64,000 bases of DNA. It comes from JANQIO01 sp965601975. Its GTDB lineage: Bacteria > Pseudomonadota > Gammaproteobacteria > Pseudomonadales > Halieaceae. The stretch covers positions 3,720,001 to 3,784,000 of the forward strand of contig OZ271856.1 of assembly GCA_965601975.1 (NCBI GenBank). Reading direction: 5' to 3'. Below are positions 1 to 8,699 of this stretch, piece after piece. The translations under genes were made by a program, and so were the position numbers. Under the pieces are notes generated by a model. That model ran no database searches. It had not been told where the DNA came from and was given only the letters and a program-made list of their open reading frames with translations. Numbering within the stretch: position 1 is the first letter of the stretch; each line of letters opens with the position of its first letter.

Positions 1-16
1 CGGACCTGTTCGAGGA

Positions 17-481
17 ATGAAATCAATCCTGTCCGGCCTGCTGCTGGCCGCGGGCCTTGTCGCCTGCGGCCCGGGGCAGCCGCCGCTGCCGCCCGGAGTG
101 ATGGCCTCTCCCAAGCTGGGCGAGAACTGGATGGTGATCAATTACTGGGCCATCTGGTGCGCGCCCTGCCGGGAAGAGATTCCCGAACTGAACCGGCTGG
201 CCCTGCGGGCGCCCGACATCGACGTCTACGCCGTGAACTTCGATGATGTGCAGGGTGACGCCCTCGCCGAGCAGGCTGCGGAGCTCGGTATCGACTTCCC
301 CCTGCTGGCAGAAGATCCGGGGCCGGCGTTGGGCTCGGCGCGGCCGACAGTGCTCCCGACGACCCTGATCGTCGACCCAGCGGGGCAGGTGGTCACCCGC
401 CTCATTGGACCCCAGACCGAGGCCGCCATCCGCCAGGAACTGGCGTACGCCCAAAACCAGGCCCAGAAGCAAACCCGATAA
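17..481 (+). CDS. Thioredoxin-like (TlpA/ResA-type) lipoprotein
   Basis: The 154-residue product starts with a lipoprotein signal (lipobox LVAC, Cys17), so it is probably a membrane-anchored periplasmic protein. A thioredoxin-fold motif WCAPC is at residues 47-51 and the expected cis-proline is in VLPTT at about 113, which fits a TlpA/ResA-like thiol-disulfide reductant. The domain is compact: little sequence lies between the lipobox and the first strand. It stands alone upstream of a GST gene on the same strand, 28 bp apart. The redox partner is unknown. The family call is secure; the specific role (cytochrome maturation or general reduction) is not. Confidence 0.85.
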   Translation: MKSILSGLLLAAGLVACGPGQPPLPPGVMASPKLGENWMVINYWAIWCAPCREEIPELNRLALRAPDIDVYAVNFDDVQGDALAEQAAELGIDFPLLAEDPGPALGSARPTVLPTTLIVDPAGQVVTRLIGPQTEAAIRQELAYAQNQAQKQTR

Positions 482-509
482 GATGCATAACAGGACCAGG
501 CCCTGACCC

Positions 510-1217
510 ATGTTGATACTGCACCAGTACCACCTGTCGCCCTACAACGAGAAGATCCAGCGCATGCTTAACCACAAGGGCGTGCCCTTCGAGGAGAGAA
601 CCTGGCGCATCGCCGAGCGCGGCAAGATCCTGAAGATCAGCCCCACGGGGAAGCTGCCGGCGCTGGAGCACGACGGAAAGATCATTGTCGATTCCACCGA
701 CATCGCCCATTACCTCGAAGAATGCTTCCCCCAGAATCAGCTGATCCCGGAGGACCCCAGGCTGAGCGGCCTGGTGCATGCCATGGAGGACTGGGCGGAC
801 GAGAGCCTGTACTTCTACGAGATGACCCTGCGATTCACCACCCCCGGCAACGCTGAGCGCAATGTCCCGCGGCTCCTGGAGAAGGAAGGGGGTTTCGTGC
901 GCTGGCTGATGACACGCCTGGTGCCGCGACTGCTGCGCAAGACCACCCAGACCCAGGGGATCGGCCGCAAGAGCACCGAGCAGCTCCTGATCGACACCGA
1001 GCGGCATATTGCGGCCGTATCGGGCATGCTGGGGGAAGACGACTGGCTGCTGGGGTATCGCCTGACCCTGGCAGACCTTGCGGTCTACGCCATGTTCCAG
1101 TGCTTCCGGGATGCGGATATCTCGCTGGCGCTGATGGAGAAGTATCCCAACGTCATGGCCTGGATGGCGAGAATCGAGGACCAGACCAGTACCCGCGCAG
1201 AGGAGGCAGCGGCATGA
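510..1217 (+). CDS. Glutathione S-transferase family protein
   Basis: The 235-residue protein has an N-terminal thioredoxin fold (about 1-80) with SPYNEK near residue 10 and the cis-Pro segment GKLPALE, then an all-helical C-terminal domain with the usual LTLADLAVYA signature. Cytosolic; a glutathione-dependent conjugation or reduction role is known for the family, but the substrate cannot be read. The active-site motif has serine and no cysteine. Its stop codon overlaps the next start as ATGA at 1214-1217, so it is probably translationally coupled to the DUF1214 protein. Confidence 0.85.
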   Translation: MLILHQYHLSPYNEKIQRMLNHKGVPFEERTWRIAERGKILKISPTGKLPALEHDGKIIVDSTDIAHYLEECFPQNQLIPEDPRLSGLVHAMEDWADESLYFYEMTLRFTTPGNAERNVPRLLEKEGGFVRWLMTRLVPRLLRKTTQTQGIGRKSTEQLLIDTERHIAAVSGMLGEDDWLLGYRLTLADLAVYAMFQCFRDADISLALMEKYPNVMAWMARIEDQTSTRAEEAAA

Positions 1218-2323
1218 GCGAAGAGATGACCCCGGAACAGATCGAGCAGCACGTTGCCAGCGGCGCCGCCTGGGAGGAATTCTGCGAGCAGTTGAAGTCG
1301 CTGGGCGGCTATATCACCGATGAGCGCACCCCCACCGACGCCTTCAACCGGGCCGAGGGCTTTCGTTACCTGACACGCCTGCTGCGCAACAGCCTGGAGG
1401 GCGTGATCGAAACCGGCAGCGCCGAGTACCCGGTCATGCGCGGCCTGGGCAATATGGTCAAGCTGGGCGCCGACAACCCGGACAACATGTACCAGGGCGC
1501 CAGCATTCACGGCGACCACGAGTACCGGATCCGCGGCCACCGGGGCAGCGTGTTCTACCTGAGCTTTGCCTCGATTTCCGGCGGCTACGGCGCCGACGGC
1601 ACCATGATCACCGACGGTTTCCTCGACACCAGCCAGCTGCAGGTGGAGCCCGACGGCAGCTTCGAGATCATCCTCAGCCAGAAGGAATACCCGGGAAACT
1701 GGCTGCCGCTGACCGAGAAGACGCGCTCGCTCAACATTCGCCAGACCTTCCTCGACCGGGCCGGCGAGCGGCCGGCGCAGATCGATATCGAGCCCCTGAA
1801 CCCGGGGCCCACGCCGCCCCCCTACTCCGCCGAGCAGTTGCACAAGCACCTGCAGCGGGTGGCGGGCAACCTGCACGGCACGGTCAAGCTGTTCGCCGAC
1901 TGGACCGACAGCCTCAAGCCCGCCATGAACGCCCTGCCGCCGGCGGACCAGGCCTATTGCCAGTCCATCGGCGGCGACCCCAACATTTTCTACTTCCACG
2001 CCCACTGGGCGCTGGCGGACGACGAGGCGCTGGAAATCCGCGCGCGCACCATCCCCGAGTGCCAGACCTGGAACTTCCAGCTCGACAACTACTGGATGGA
2101 ATCCCTGGACTACCGCTACCACCGGATTACCGTGAACAAGCACACCGCGGCCTATGAGGACGACGGCAGCGTGGTGCTCTACGTGGCGGCCCGGGACCCG
2201 GGCGTCGGCAACTGGATCGACACGGCGGGGCACGCGGACGGCACCATGTGCTGGCGCTGGATCGGCGCCGAGGAGCACCCCGGGCTGGACACCCGGGTGG
2301 TCAAACTGGAGGACATCGCGTGA
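1214..2323 (+). CDS. DUF1214 domain-containing protein
   Basis: A 369-residue protein. The ATG at 1214 is chosen because it overlaps the GST stop (ATGA) and the product then begins MSEEMTPEQIEQ; a longer in-frame extension upstream is only GST shadow. The C-terminal part (about 250-365) resembles DUF1214, with a tryptophan/tyrosine-rich WNFQLDNYWMESLDYR segment and a terminal CWRWIG motif. There is no signal peptide. The family often sits near redox and lipid or steroid-type catabolic genes, but its reaction is unknown to me. It is coupled upstream to the GST gene and downstream to a secreted barrel-like protein, forming a three-gene run. Confidence 0.7.
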   Translation: MSEEMTPEQIEQHVASGAAWEEFCEQLKSLGGYITDERTPTDAFNRAEGFRYLTRLLRNSLEGVIETGSAEYPVMRGLGNMVKLGADNPDNMYQGASIHGDHEYRIRGHRGSVFYLSFASISGGYGADGTMITDGFLDTSQLQVEPDGSFEIILSQKEYPGNWLPLTEKTRSLNIRQTFLDRAGERPAQIDIEPLNPGPTPPPYSAEQLHKHLQRVAGNLHGTVKLFADWTDSLKPAMNALPPADQAYCQSIGGDPNIFYFHAHWALADDEALEIRARTIPECQTWNFQLDNYWMESLDYRYHRITVNKHTAAYEDDGSVVLYVAARDPGVGNWIDTAGHADGTMCWRWIGAEEHPGLDTRVVKLEDIA

Positions 2324-3033
2324 TAAGGGGCCTGGTTGTGACTGCAGCACTGGGCCTGTGGGCCGCAGGCGCCGCCGCCGACGTCTGGGAGGGCAACGAC
2401 CGGGTCCAGGCTTATATCGGCGTGACCCAGCTCGAGGACCAGACCGGCGAGCTGCAGAATGACCGGGGCGAGCCGGTGGAGATCGACTTCGCCAACCTGT
2501 TCGCCCTCGGCATCGAGGTGGAAACCCCGCGCAAGAAGAAAGAGCAGGGCGTCGAGTGGGGCATCAACGCCGGCGGGGGCTTCAGCTGGAAAGGCAGTGA
2601 CACCCGCTTCGCCGGCACGGTCGAGGACGGCCGGGGCACGGCGGTGTTTCGCATCGACAACGAGATGCTGCTGCTGGAGGGCCATATCGGCCCCTATTTC
2701 CGCGCCCACGCCGGCCCGGTGGACTTCTACCTGTCGGCGGGCCCGGCGCTGATCTACGGCGAACACGACGTCGACGACGAGGACACGGAAGAAGGCGAGA
2801 TACCGCCGGAACTGTTCACCAGCAACGGCACCATCATCCTCAGCGATGACAGCTCCTCGGACATCATCATCGGCTACTACGCCCGGACCGGCGTGGAATG
2901 GGACCTGGGCGGCGGCAAGTCCTGGGGCCTGGGGGTCCGCTACCTTGGGGGCGAGCTGGATTTCAATGACACGGTCGGCGAGTTTGACCTCGAGGCGGTG
3001 CAGATCCTGCTGACCTATTCGGCCTGGTTCTAA
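2320..3033 (+). CDS. Putative outer-membrane beta-barrel protein
   Basis: The start is taken as GTG at 2320, overlapping the preceding TGA (GTGA), because it places a good signal peptide first (MIRGLVVTAALGLWAAGAAA, then DVWEG). The mature part of about 215 residues shows alternating hydrophobic/polar strands, many glycines and an acidic loop (DDEDTEEGE), and ends in a strand with terminal Phe (YSAWF), which is typical of outer-membrane barrels recognised by BamA. It resembles small OmpW/OmpA-like barrels but I cannot assign a family. It is the last gene of the GST-DUF1214 run; repeats follow. Confidence 0.6.
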   Translation: MIRGLVVTAALGLWAAGAAADVWEGNDRVQAYIGVTQLEDQTGELQNDRGEPVEIDFANLFALGIEVETPRKKKEQGVEWGINAGGGFSWKGSDTRFAGTVEDGRGTAVFRIDNEMLLLEGHIGPYFRAHAGPVDFYLSAGPALIYGEHDVDDEDTEEGEIPPELFTSNGTIILSDDSSSDIIIGYYARTGVEWDLGGGKSWGLGVRYLGGELDFNDTVGEFDLEAVQILLTYSAWF

Positions 3034-3140
3034 CTACTCGTCATACCCGCGCAGCCCTCGTTGTAACCGCGCAGCACCCGTCATACCCGAAAAGCGGGGC
3101 AGGCCCTTCCCGCGCAGCCCCCGTCGTACCCGCGCAGCAC

Positions 3141-3242
3141 CCGTCATTCCCGCGCAGGCGGGAATCCATCAGTGCCCGCTTCGCGGGAGTGGCGACAGGG
3201 TGCGCGGCTAGCCATGGATTCCCGCCTGCGCGGGAATGACGG
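3141..3242. repeat. REP-like inverted repeat, 29-bp arms
   Basis: The arm 3141-3169 (beginning CCGTCATTCCCGCG) is the exact reverse complement of 3214-3242, separated by 44 bp. This CGTCATTCCCGCG...GGAATCCAT element is a widespread dispersed repeat in gammaproteobacteria. Shorter decayed copies of one arm lie just upstream (3045-3140). Confidence 0.85.
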
Positions 3243-3280
3243 GGGCGCGGGTATGGCGGGGGCGCGGGAATGACGGGCAT

Positions 3281-3306
3281 AAAAAAGCCGGCCCAAATGG
3301 GCCGGC
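3281..3306 (-). terminator. Rho-independent-type hairpin reading leftward
   Basis: The perfect stem GCCGGCCC-AAAT-GGGCCGGC (3287-3306) has A6 immediately to its left, giving a U6 tract on the minus strand. As drawn it would stop leftward transcription, although both flanking genes point right. On the plus strand only GTTAAG follows. Confidence 0.55.
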
Positions 3307-3496
3307 GTTAAGACTCTTAGTCCAAGAGTATCAGGGGACCTGGTTCGGGGCGGTGCATGCCGGGCGGGGGTACCGGTAGGGAGTCGGCGTGCCCGGGCGT
3401 CTCGCATCGCCCTAACCATTGCATACATAGACCGGGGCCGTTCCGGGAAGTTCCAGCCCGATTCATTTTTTTTACGCCCGGCCCCTCATTCCTTTC

Positions 3497-3502
3497 TATA
3501 CT
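3497..3502 (+). promoter_or_regulatory. Possible -10 box (TATACT) of cysK
   Basis: TATACT lies 31 bp upstream of the cysK ATG, preceded by a T-rich stretch (TTCATTTTTTTT at 3462-3473). No good -35 hexamer sits at 17 bp, so this is a weak call. Confidence 0.35.
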
Positions 3503-3533
3503 GGGTCGAATCCAGGCATTCGGAGCCCCAACC

Positions 3534-4508
3534 ATGTCGAATATCTACGAAAATATCGCCGTGACCATCGGCAAGACCCCGATGGTGCGCATCAATCGCA
3601 TCAGCGACGGCAACATCCTCGCCAAGCTGGAAAACCGCAACCCCGCCATGTCGGTCAAGTGCCGTATCGGCACCAGCATGATCGTGGCCGCCGAGGAAGA
3701 CGGCGTGCTGAAGCCGGGCATGGAGATCATCGAGCCCACCAGCGGCAATACCGGCATCGCGCTGGCGTTTGTGGCCGCCGCCAAGGGCTACGCCTGCACC
3801 CTGGTCATGCCGCACACCATGAGCCTGGAACGGCGCAAGCTGATGGTCGCCCTGGGCGCGAAAATCGAGCTCACCGACGGCGCCCTGGGTATTCCGGGCT
3901 CTATCGCGCGGGTGGAGGAAATCGCGGCCTCCAACCCCGACCACTACTTCCTGCCCAAGCAGTTCGAGAACCCGGCCAATCCGGCCATCCACGAGCAGAC
4001 CACGGGCCCGGAAATCTGGGAGGACACCGACGGCCAGATCGATATCCTGGTCAGCGGCGTCGGCACCGGCGGCACCCTGACGGGCATCTCACGCTACATC
4101 AAGAAGACCCAGGGCAAGGCCATCACCACCGTGGCGGTAGAGCCGGATACCTCCTACATGATCCGCGCCGCCGTGGCCGGGGAAGATCCCACCCACGCCC
4201 CCCACAAGATCCAGGGCATCGGCGCCGGTTTTGTGCCGAAAAACCTGGACCTGGAGATGGTGGACCGGGTCGAGGCAGTCAGTTCCGAGGAAGCCATGGA
4301 GTGGGCCCACAAGTTGATGCAACAGGAAGGCATCCTGGCGGGTGTATCCTGCGGCGCCGCCATGGCGGTAGCAGACCGCCTGTCGCGGGAGCCCGAGAAT
4401 GCCGGCAAGACCATTGTCGCGGTACTGCCGGACTCAGGAGAACGTTACCTGACGGCGCCCCTGTTCGAGGGCCGCTTCAGCGAAAAGGAGACCGTGCAGG
4501 CCATCTGA
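3534..4508 (+). CDS. cysK: Cysteine synthase A (O-acetylserine sulfhydrylase)
   Basis: A 324-residue PLP enzyme of the expected length that makes L-cysteine from O-acetylserine and sulfide in the cytoplasm. The PLP lysine is K42 in NPAMSVKCRIG, as in enterobacterial CysK. The substrate loop PTSGNTG, the phosphate-binding GVGTGGTLTG and the C-terminal PDSGERYL motif are all present. The ATG at 3534 (MSNIYENIAVTIGKTP) is chosen over a 59-codon upstream extension because it matches the family N-terminus. It is convergent with a solute-binding protein gene 6 bp downstream. Confidence 0.97.
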   Translation: MSNIYENIAVTIGKTPMVRINRISDGNILAKLENRNPAMSVKCRIGTSMIVAAEEDGVLKPGMEIIEPTSGNTGIALAFVAAAKGYACTLVMPHTMSLERRKLMVALGAKIELTDGALGIPGSIARVEEIAASNPDHYFLPKQFENPANPAIHEQTTGPEIWEDTDGQIDILVSGVGTGGTLTGISRYIKKTQGKAITTVAVEPDTSYMIRAAVAGEDPTHAPHKIQGIGAGFVPKNLDLEMVDRVEAVSSEEAMEWAHKLMQQEGILAGVSCGAAMAVADRLSREPENAGKTIVAVLPDSGERYLTAPLFEGRFSEKETVQAI

Positions 4509-4514
4509 TCGGGA

Positions 4515-5279
4515 TTACTGTGTCGGGATGTTGTAGCGGGCATCCCACTTTTCGATGATGGCGGCGTGGCGGCCGTCCTGCTTCGCCTTGGCCAGCACCT
4601 TGTTGAAGGCCTCGATCATCTTGTCGCTACCTTCCAGCGCCCGGGAGGCCGCCACATGGCGGCTGCGCCCGGGCAGCTCGATGGGCACCACCTGGAACTT
4701 GTGACGCTCTTTCAGCAGGTATTCATCCAGCTGCAACGCGATGGTGCGCTGGTCGCCAATCACCAGGTCTACCCGGCCGTTCAACAGGTCCAGCAGGTTC
4801 TGGATCATGTGGTTCTCTTCCACCAGCTTGAGGCCGGGAATGGTCTCGAAGTCGATTCCGTAGGCGTAGTCCGAGCGCACCCCCAGCCGGCGCCCTTGCA
4901 GATCCTCCATCGAGCGGTAGAAGCCTGGTGCACTGCGCAGTTTGAGCAGGATCAGGCGGCTGTCCAGATAGGGTTCGGAGAACACGAAGTCCTCGCTGCG
5001 CTCCTCGCTGTACCAGGCGGTCGCCAGGGCGTCATAGAGCCCGATGCGCACCCCCTCCATGGCCCGACCCCAGCTCTCGATGGACACCTCGGCCTCGTAG
5101 CCCGCGTCCTTCATCAGCGTGGTGACCAGCTCCAGCGCCAGCCCCTTTTCCGGCAGGCGGGCGTCGGCGTAGGGCGGTGAGGTGTTGGCCAGCATGGTGA
5201 CTCGCTCGGCGGTGGTGTCTGCGTTTGCGGCGAGCGACAGCGTCGCCATCAGGGTGGCCAGCATCAGCGGCTTCAGCAT
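4515..5279 (-). CDS. Periplasmic solute-binding protein, family 3
   Basis: The 254-residue protein has a clear signal peptide (MLKPLMLATLMATLSLAANA). The mature part begins RVTMLANTSPPYADARLPEKG, as in SBP_bac_3 proteins, and two alpha/beta lobes follow, with GRRLGVRSDYAYG and RVDLVIGDQRT typical of the hinge and second lobe. Such proteins bind amino acids or related polar solutes. No permease or ATPase is adjacent, so it may be an orphan binding protein or a sensor-type SBP; substrate unknown. Confidence 0.8.
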   Translation of the reverse strand: MLKPLMLATLMATLSLAANADTTAERVTMLANTSPPYADARLPEKGLALELVTTLMKDAGYEAEVSIESWGRAMEGVRIGLYDALATAWYSEERSEDFVFSEPYLDSRLILLKLRSAPGFYRSMEDLQGRRLGVRSDYAYGIDFETIPGLKLVEENHMIQNLLDLLNGRVDLVIGDQRTIALQLDEYLLKERHKFQVVPIELPGRSRHVAASRALEGSDKMIEAFNKVLAKAKQDGRHAAIIEKWDARYNIPTQ

Positions 5280-5348
5280 GGTGGTCTCCGGGATCGATAA
5301 ACGGCCCGCAATATAGCACAGGCGTTATACGCCGGCGTGCACAGCGCT

Positions 5349-5354
5349 TATACT
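5349..5354 (+). promoter_or_regulatory. Possible -10 box (TATACT) of the methyltransferase gene
   Basis: TATACT is followed by a near-ideal Shine-Dalgarno GGAGGTGAT (5362-5370) and the ATG at 5373, which would leave a very short leader. TTATAC at 5325-5330, 18 bp upstream, is a poor -35 match. Confidence 0.35.
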
Positions 5355-5372
5355 GGCACGCGGAGGTGATTT

Positions 5373-5993
5373 ATGGGTTTCTATGACAAGTACGTGGTGC
5401 CGCGCATCATCAACTGCGCCTGCGGTACCAAGCCCATTACCCGGCAGCGGGAGAAAGTCGTCCCACTGGCCAGCGGGACGGTGCTGGAGATCGGCATCGG
5501 TACCGGGCTGAACCTCGCGCACTACGACGCCGGCAAGGTCGACAAGGTCATTGGGCTAGACCCCTCTGAGGAGTCCTGGCACATCGCCCAGAAGCGCCAT
5601 CTCGACCTGGACTTTGACCTTGAATTTATCGGCCTGCCCGGCGAAAAAATCCCGCTGGATGCCGACGCTGTCGACACCGTGTTGGTGACCTACAGCCTGT
5701 GCACGATTCCCGACCCCGCGGCGGCCCTGGACTGCATGCGCCGGGTGCTGAAGCCCGGCGGTCGGCTCATCTTCTGTGAGCACGGTGAGGCGCCCGATCA
5801 TGGCGTGCGCAAATGGCAGGAGCGCATCAACCCTGTCTGGCGAGCGCTGACCGGGGGCTGCAACCTGCACCGACCTATCCCTACCCTGCTGGAAACCGCG
5901 GGCTTCAACGTGCACAACCTGGAAACGATGTACCTGCCCAGCACGCCGCGCTTCGCCGGCTACAACTACTGGGGCATTGCCCACGCGGATTGA
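5373..5993 (+). CDS. Class I SAM-dependent methyltransferase
   Basis: The 206-residue cytosolic protein has the SAM-binding motif I VLEIGIGTGLNL (about 32-43), an acidic second-strand end (IGLDPSEE) and post-motif LKPGGRLIFCEHG, typical of Methyltransf_11 (UbiE/phosphatidylethanolamine N-methyltransferase-like) proteins. An N-terminal CACGTKP stretch is common in this subgroup. A strong Shine-Dalgarno (GGAGG at 5362-5366) sits 6 nt before the ATG. It is convergent with malonyl-CoA decarboxylase, stops 3 bp apart. Substrate not determinable. Confidence 0.85.
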   Translation: MGFYDKYVVPRIINCACGTKPITRQREKVVPLASGTVLEIGIGTGLNLAHYDAGKVDKVIGLDPSEESWHIAQKRHLDLDFDLEFIGLPGEKIPLDADAVDTVLVTYSLCTIPDPAAALDCMRRVLKPGGRLIFCEHGEAPDHGVRKWQERINPVWRALTGGCNLHRPIPTLLETAGFNVHNLETMYLPSTPRFAGYNYWGIAHAD

Positions 5994-5996
5994 GAG

Positions 5997-7289
5997 CTAG
6001 AGCCAGCGGCTCACCGATTTCGACACGGAGATCGTGCCCTGGTCGAAGTACTCGTCGTGGTTCGCCTCGATCCGGTCCAGGTCGTACAGGTAGTTGACCA
6101 TGATGCCGGCGGATTGCTCCTTGCCCTTGATGCTGAGATCGGCCGCCCACAGCAGCCGGTGCAGGCGGGCGCCGTTGCCCAGGTGAAAGCGCGCCACCGG
6201 GTCGCGGGCCAGGGCGCCTGACTTTTCGTTGAGCAGGTAGTGGGCAGAGAGTTTCATCAATGCATCGCGTACTTCCGCTTCCACCACCTGCCCCACCGGC
6301 TGGGTGACCTTGTCCACCAGTTCGGGTTCGACCAGGTCGGTGAGATCGGCCTTGAGCAGCCAGCGGCGGAAGCCGGGTACCGGCGACAAGGTGACGAAGG
6401 TGCCGACGTTCGGGTATTCACCGCGCACTTCCTCGACTACCTGCTTGATCAGGAAATTGCCGAAGGACACCCCCGCCAGGCCGCTGTGGCAGTTGCTGAT
6501 GGAGTAGAACACCACCGTGTCGGCGGTTTCCGGGTCCAGGTGCGTCCGCTCGCTTTCCAGCAGAGGGCCGATGGCCTCGGGGATCTCATCGACGAAGGCC
6601 ACTTCCACGAACACCAGCGGGTCGTCGTCCATCACCGGGTGGAAAAACGCGTAGCAGGCGCGGTCGCCCTGCAGGCGCGTGCGCAGGTCGTCGAAGCCCT
6701 TGATCCTGTGCACCGCCTCGTACTCGATAATCTTCTCGAGGATGTTGGCAGAGCTGTCCCAGCTGACCTTGCGCATCTCCAGAAAGCCCTTGTTGAACCA
6801 GGAGACAAACAGTTTCTTGAGGTCCGCGTCGATGCCCTCCAGCTCCGGGTGCTGCTTCAGCAGGGGCAACAGCTGGCCGCGTATCGCCACCAGCGTGCGG
6901 GTGCCCCCCGGCGCCATGTTGATGCGCCGGAACAGTTTGGTGCGAGGCGCTTCCGCCGCCCGGGACAGGGCGTGCAGGCGCTCGTGGTCAGGGTCATCGA
7001 TATAGGCCTGGGCGACGGCCGCGAGCGCGTCGCGGTCGACATCGAAGTCCTGGGCCAGCACCTGGAAGAAGTTGAGCCGGCCCTGCTCGGTCAGCGCCAG
7101 GTAGGCAGAGACGACCTCGCTGGCCAGGGCCAGGCCCGAGGCCTCACCGCGATGATTCAAGAGATGCCGGCACAGCAGCTGCAGGTTGTCGCCGTCCTCT
7201 TCACCGGTGGCCTGGCGGCGGCGCGACAGGATGCCCCGTCCCGCTTCCACTACCGAGCTGATGACACCGCTGAGTCCGTTTACCGCCAT
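5997..7289 (-). CDS. Malonyl-CoA decarboxylase
   Basis: A 430-residue protein that converts malonyl-CoA to acetyl-CoA and CO2. The helical N-terminal domain is followed by the GNAT-like catalytic domain containing FFHPVMDDDPLVFVEVAF, the conserved serine region YSISNCHSGLAGVSFGN and the histidine region ARFHLGNGA, both characteristic of the MCD family. Length matches bacterial MCDs. It is the second gene of a leftward pair, starting 12 bp after the PuuB-like oxidase stops. The matching malonyl-CoA synthetase lies about 51 kb away in this window rather than next door. Confidence 0.93.
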   Translation of the reverse strand: MAVNGLSGVISSVVEAGRGILSRRRQATGEEDGDNLQLLCRHLLNHRGEASGLALASEVVSAYLALTEQGRLNFFQVLAQDFDVDRDALAAVAQAYIDDPDHERLHALSRAAEAPRTKLFRRINMAPGGTRTLVAIRGQLLPLLKQHPELEGIDADLKKLFVSWFNKGFLEMRKVSWDSSANILEKIIEYEAVHRIKGFDDLRTRLQGDRACYAFFHPVMDDDPLVFVEVAFVDEIPEAIGPLLESERTHLDPETADTVVFYSISNCHSGLAGVSFGNFLIKQVVEEVRGEYPNVGTFVTLSPVPGFRRWLLKADLTDLVEPELVDKVTQPVGQVVEAEVRDALMKLSAHYLLNEKSGALARDPVARFHLGNGARLHRLLWAADLSIKGKEQSAGIMVNYLYDLDRIEANHDEYFDQGTISVSKSVSRWL

Positions 7290-7301
7290 ACCGGGTACCG
7301 T

Positions 7302-8606
7302 CTAGAAATAATCCTTCGCCTTGAAGTAACTCATGCCCACTGCATAGCCCGGGCGGCGCAGGTACTTGCCGCCGGGAAATGCCATGTGGCGAATACTGCT
7401 CATCATTTCGAAGCGCTTTGTCTCGCCGTTGATCGCCTCGGCGATGATCCTGCCCATGATATGGGTCGGCGCAACACCGTGGCCCGAGTAGGCTTGCACA
7501 AAATAGATGTTGTCCGCCAGCTTGCCCAGCTGGGGCATGCGGTTGATGCTGATGCCCATCTGCCCGTCCCAGGCGAAGTCGATGCCGACGCCCTCGAGCT
7601 GGGGAAACACCTTGAGCATCTTGCGGGTCATGACCTGCTCGTAGTTGGTGGGCACCAGGCCGGTGTAATTGGACAGGCCGCCAAACAGCAGCCGATTGTC
7701 TGCCGTTCGCCTGAAGTAGTCCAGGGCCGTCCGAGGGTCGCAGACCGCTACGTCCCGCGGGAGCACTGACTGTGCGAGCTCATCGGACAGCGGTTCGGTG
7801 GCGATCATGCAGGTACTGGCGGGCAACACCCGCTTCGCGAGTCGCGGCACCAGATTTTCCATGTAGGCATTGCCGCACAGCACCGCGCGCTTCGCAGACA
7901 CGCTGCCGGCGTCCGTGCGCAGGACCACGCGCTCGCCGGGCTCGATGGCCGAGACTTTGGACTGCTCAAAAATCCTGACCCCCTGGCTGACCGCCGCGTC
8001 GGCCTCGCCCAGGCACAGGTTCATGGGGTGCAGGTGGCCGCCGCCGTTGGCGTTGTACAGGCCGCCCAGGTAGGCGTCGGAGCCGACAAACGCCTTCACC
8101 TCGTCGCGGTCCAGCATCACCAGTTCATGGGGGTACCCATGGTCGCGCTGCTCTTCCTGGGACTCGCGGAACCAGTCCATGTGCTTGGGCTTGAGCGCCA
8201 CATCGCAATAGCCCCAGCGAATGTCACAGTCGATGTTGTAGCGGGCGACGCGCTCGCGGATGATCTCGACGCACTCGATGCCCATCTCGTAGATGGTGCG
8301 CACGCCCTCGTCGCCGATAGTCTTGCGGAACTTGGTGGCATCGTGACCGACGCCGCCGATGATCTGGCCGCCGTTGCGGCCGCTGGCGCCCCAGGCGATG
8401 CGATTGGCTTCCAGCAGCACCACCGCGTAACCGCGCTCCGCCAGCTCCAGCGCCGTGTTTACTCCACTGAAACCGCCACCGACCACCGCCACATCCGCCT
8501 GGATGTCGCTATCCAGCGTCGGGTAGTCCGCGGCCTTGTTGGCCGTGGCCGCATACCAGGAGCCGGTATGCTCGCGGGTGTTTTGGGGGAATCTCAATCC
8601 CAGCAT
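7302..8606 (-). CDS. FAD-dependent amine oxidase, PuuB-like (DAO family)
   Basis: A 434-residue DAO-fold flavoprotein. The ATG at 8606 is chosen because the product then starts MLGLRFPQNTREH and runs into HTGSWYAATANK, matching gamma-glutamylputrescine oxidase; the open frame upstream lacks homology. The dinucleotide motif VAVVGGGFSG is at about 37-46, with WGASGRNGGQ and GHLHPMNLCLGEAD downstream, and a C-terminal YSGHGVAPTHIMGR. PuuB-type enzymes oxidise a glutamylated amine to aldehyde, ammonia and H2O2. It is first in a leftward pair with malonyl-CoA decarboxylase and divergent from a flavoprotein-GcvT operon. The exact substrate is inferred only by family. Confidence 0.82.
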   Translation of the reverse strand: MLGLRFPQNTREHTGSWYAATANKAADYPTLDSDIQADVAVVGGGFSGVNTALELAERGYAVVLLEANRIAWGASGRNGGQIIGGVGHDATKFRKTIGDEGVRTIYEMGIECVEIIRERVARYNIDCDIRWGYCDVALKPKHMDWFRESQEEQRDHGYPHELVMLDRDEVKAFVGSDAYLGGLYNANGGGHLHPMNLCLGEADAAVSQGVRIFEQSKVSAIEPGERVVLRTDAGSVSAKRAVLCGNAYMENLVPRLAKRVLPASTCMIATEPLSDELAQSVLPRDVAVCDPRTALDYFRRTADNRLLFGGLSNYTGLVPTNYEQVMTRKMLKVFPQLEGVGIDFAWDGQMGISINRMPQLGKLADNIYFVQAYSGHGVAPTHIMGRIIAEAINGETKRFEMMSSIRHMAFPGGKYLRRPGYAVGMSYFKAKDYF

Positions 8607-8653
8607 GGTGCAAACCCATTTGACTCTGCGGGCAATTCTGCGAGCAATGATAG

Positions 8654-8699
8654 CAACACCCCCGTGCAAATCTCTCTTCGCGTATAGGCACGGTTGTTG
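8654..8699. promoter_or_regulatory. Imperfect dyad in the divergent promoter region
   Basis: CAACA..CCGTGC (8654-8667) mirrors GCACGG..TGTTG (8688-8699) around a 20-bp spacer, within the 150-bp gap between the PuuB-like gene and the flavoprotein operon. It could be an operator or a leader hairpin. Confidence 0.35.

Larger units (their letters stand above)
3034..3533. other. 500-bp gene-free gap with repeats and a hairpin
   Basis: This gap holds degenerate direct repeats of the type CCCGCGCAGC/CCCGTCAT (about 3045-3150), a perfect 29-bp inverted repeat, a GC-rich hairpin next to an A6 tract, and the cysK leader. Small ORFs across it encode the HSRAGGNPW-type peptide that results from translating this repeat family, and are not genes. 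Confidence 0.7.

Noticed and set aside
3034..3286. CRISPR array
   Set aside because: The repeats are degenerate, unevenly spaced and palindromic, with no unique spacers and no cas genes.
3041..3428. Small minus-strand ORFs encoding HSRAGGNPW-like peptides
   Set aside because: They are translations of the REP-like inverted repeat, a well-known source of false ORFs.
6240..7769. 509-codon plus-strand ORF
   Set aside because: It spans parts of two well-supported minus-strand genes (malonyl-CoA decarboxylase and PuuB-like oxidase) and shows no family motif.
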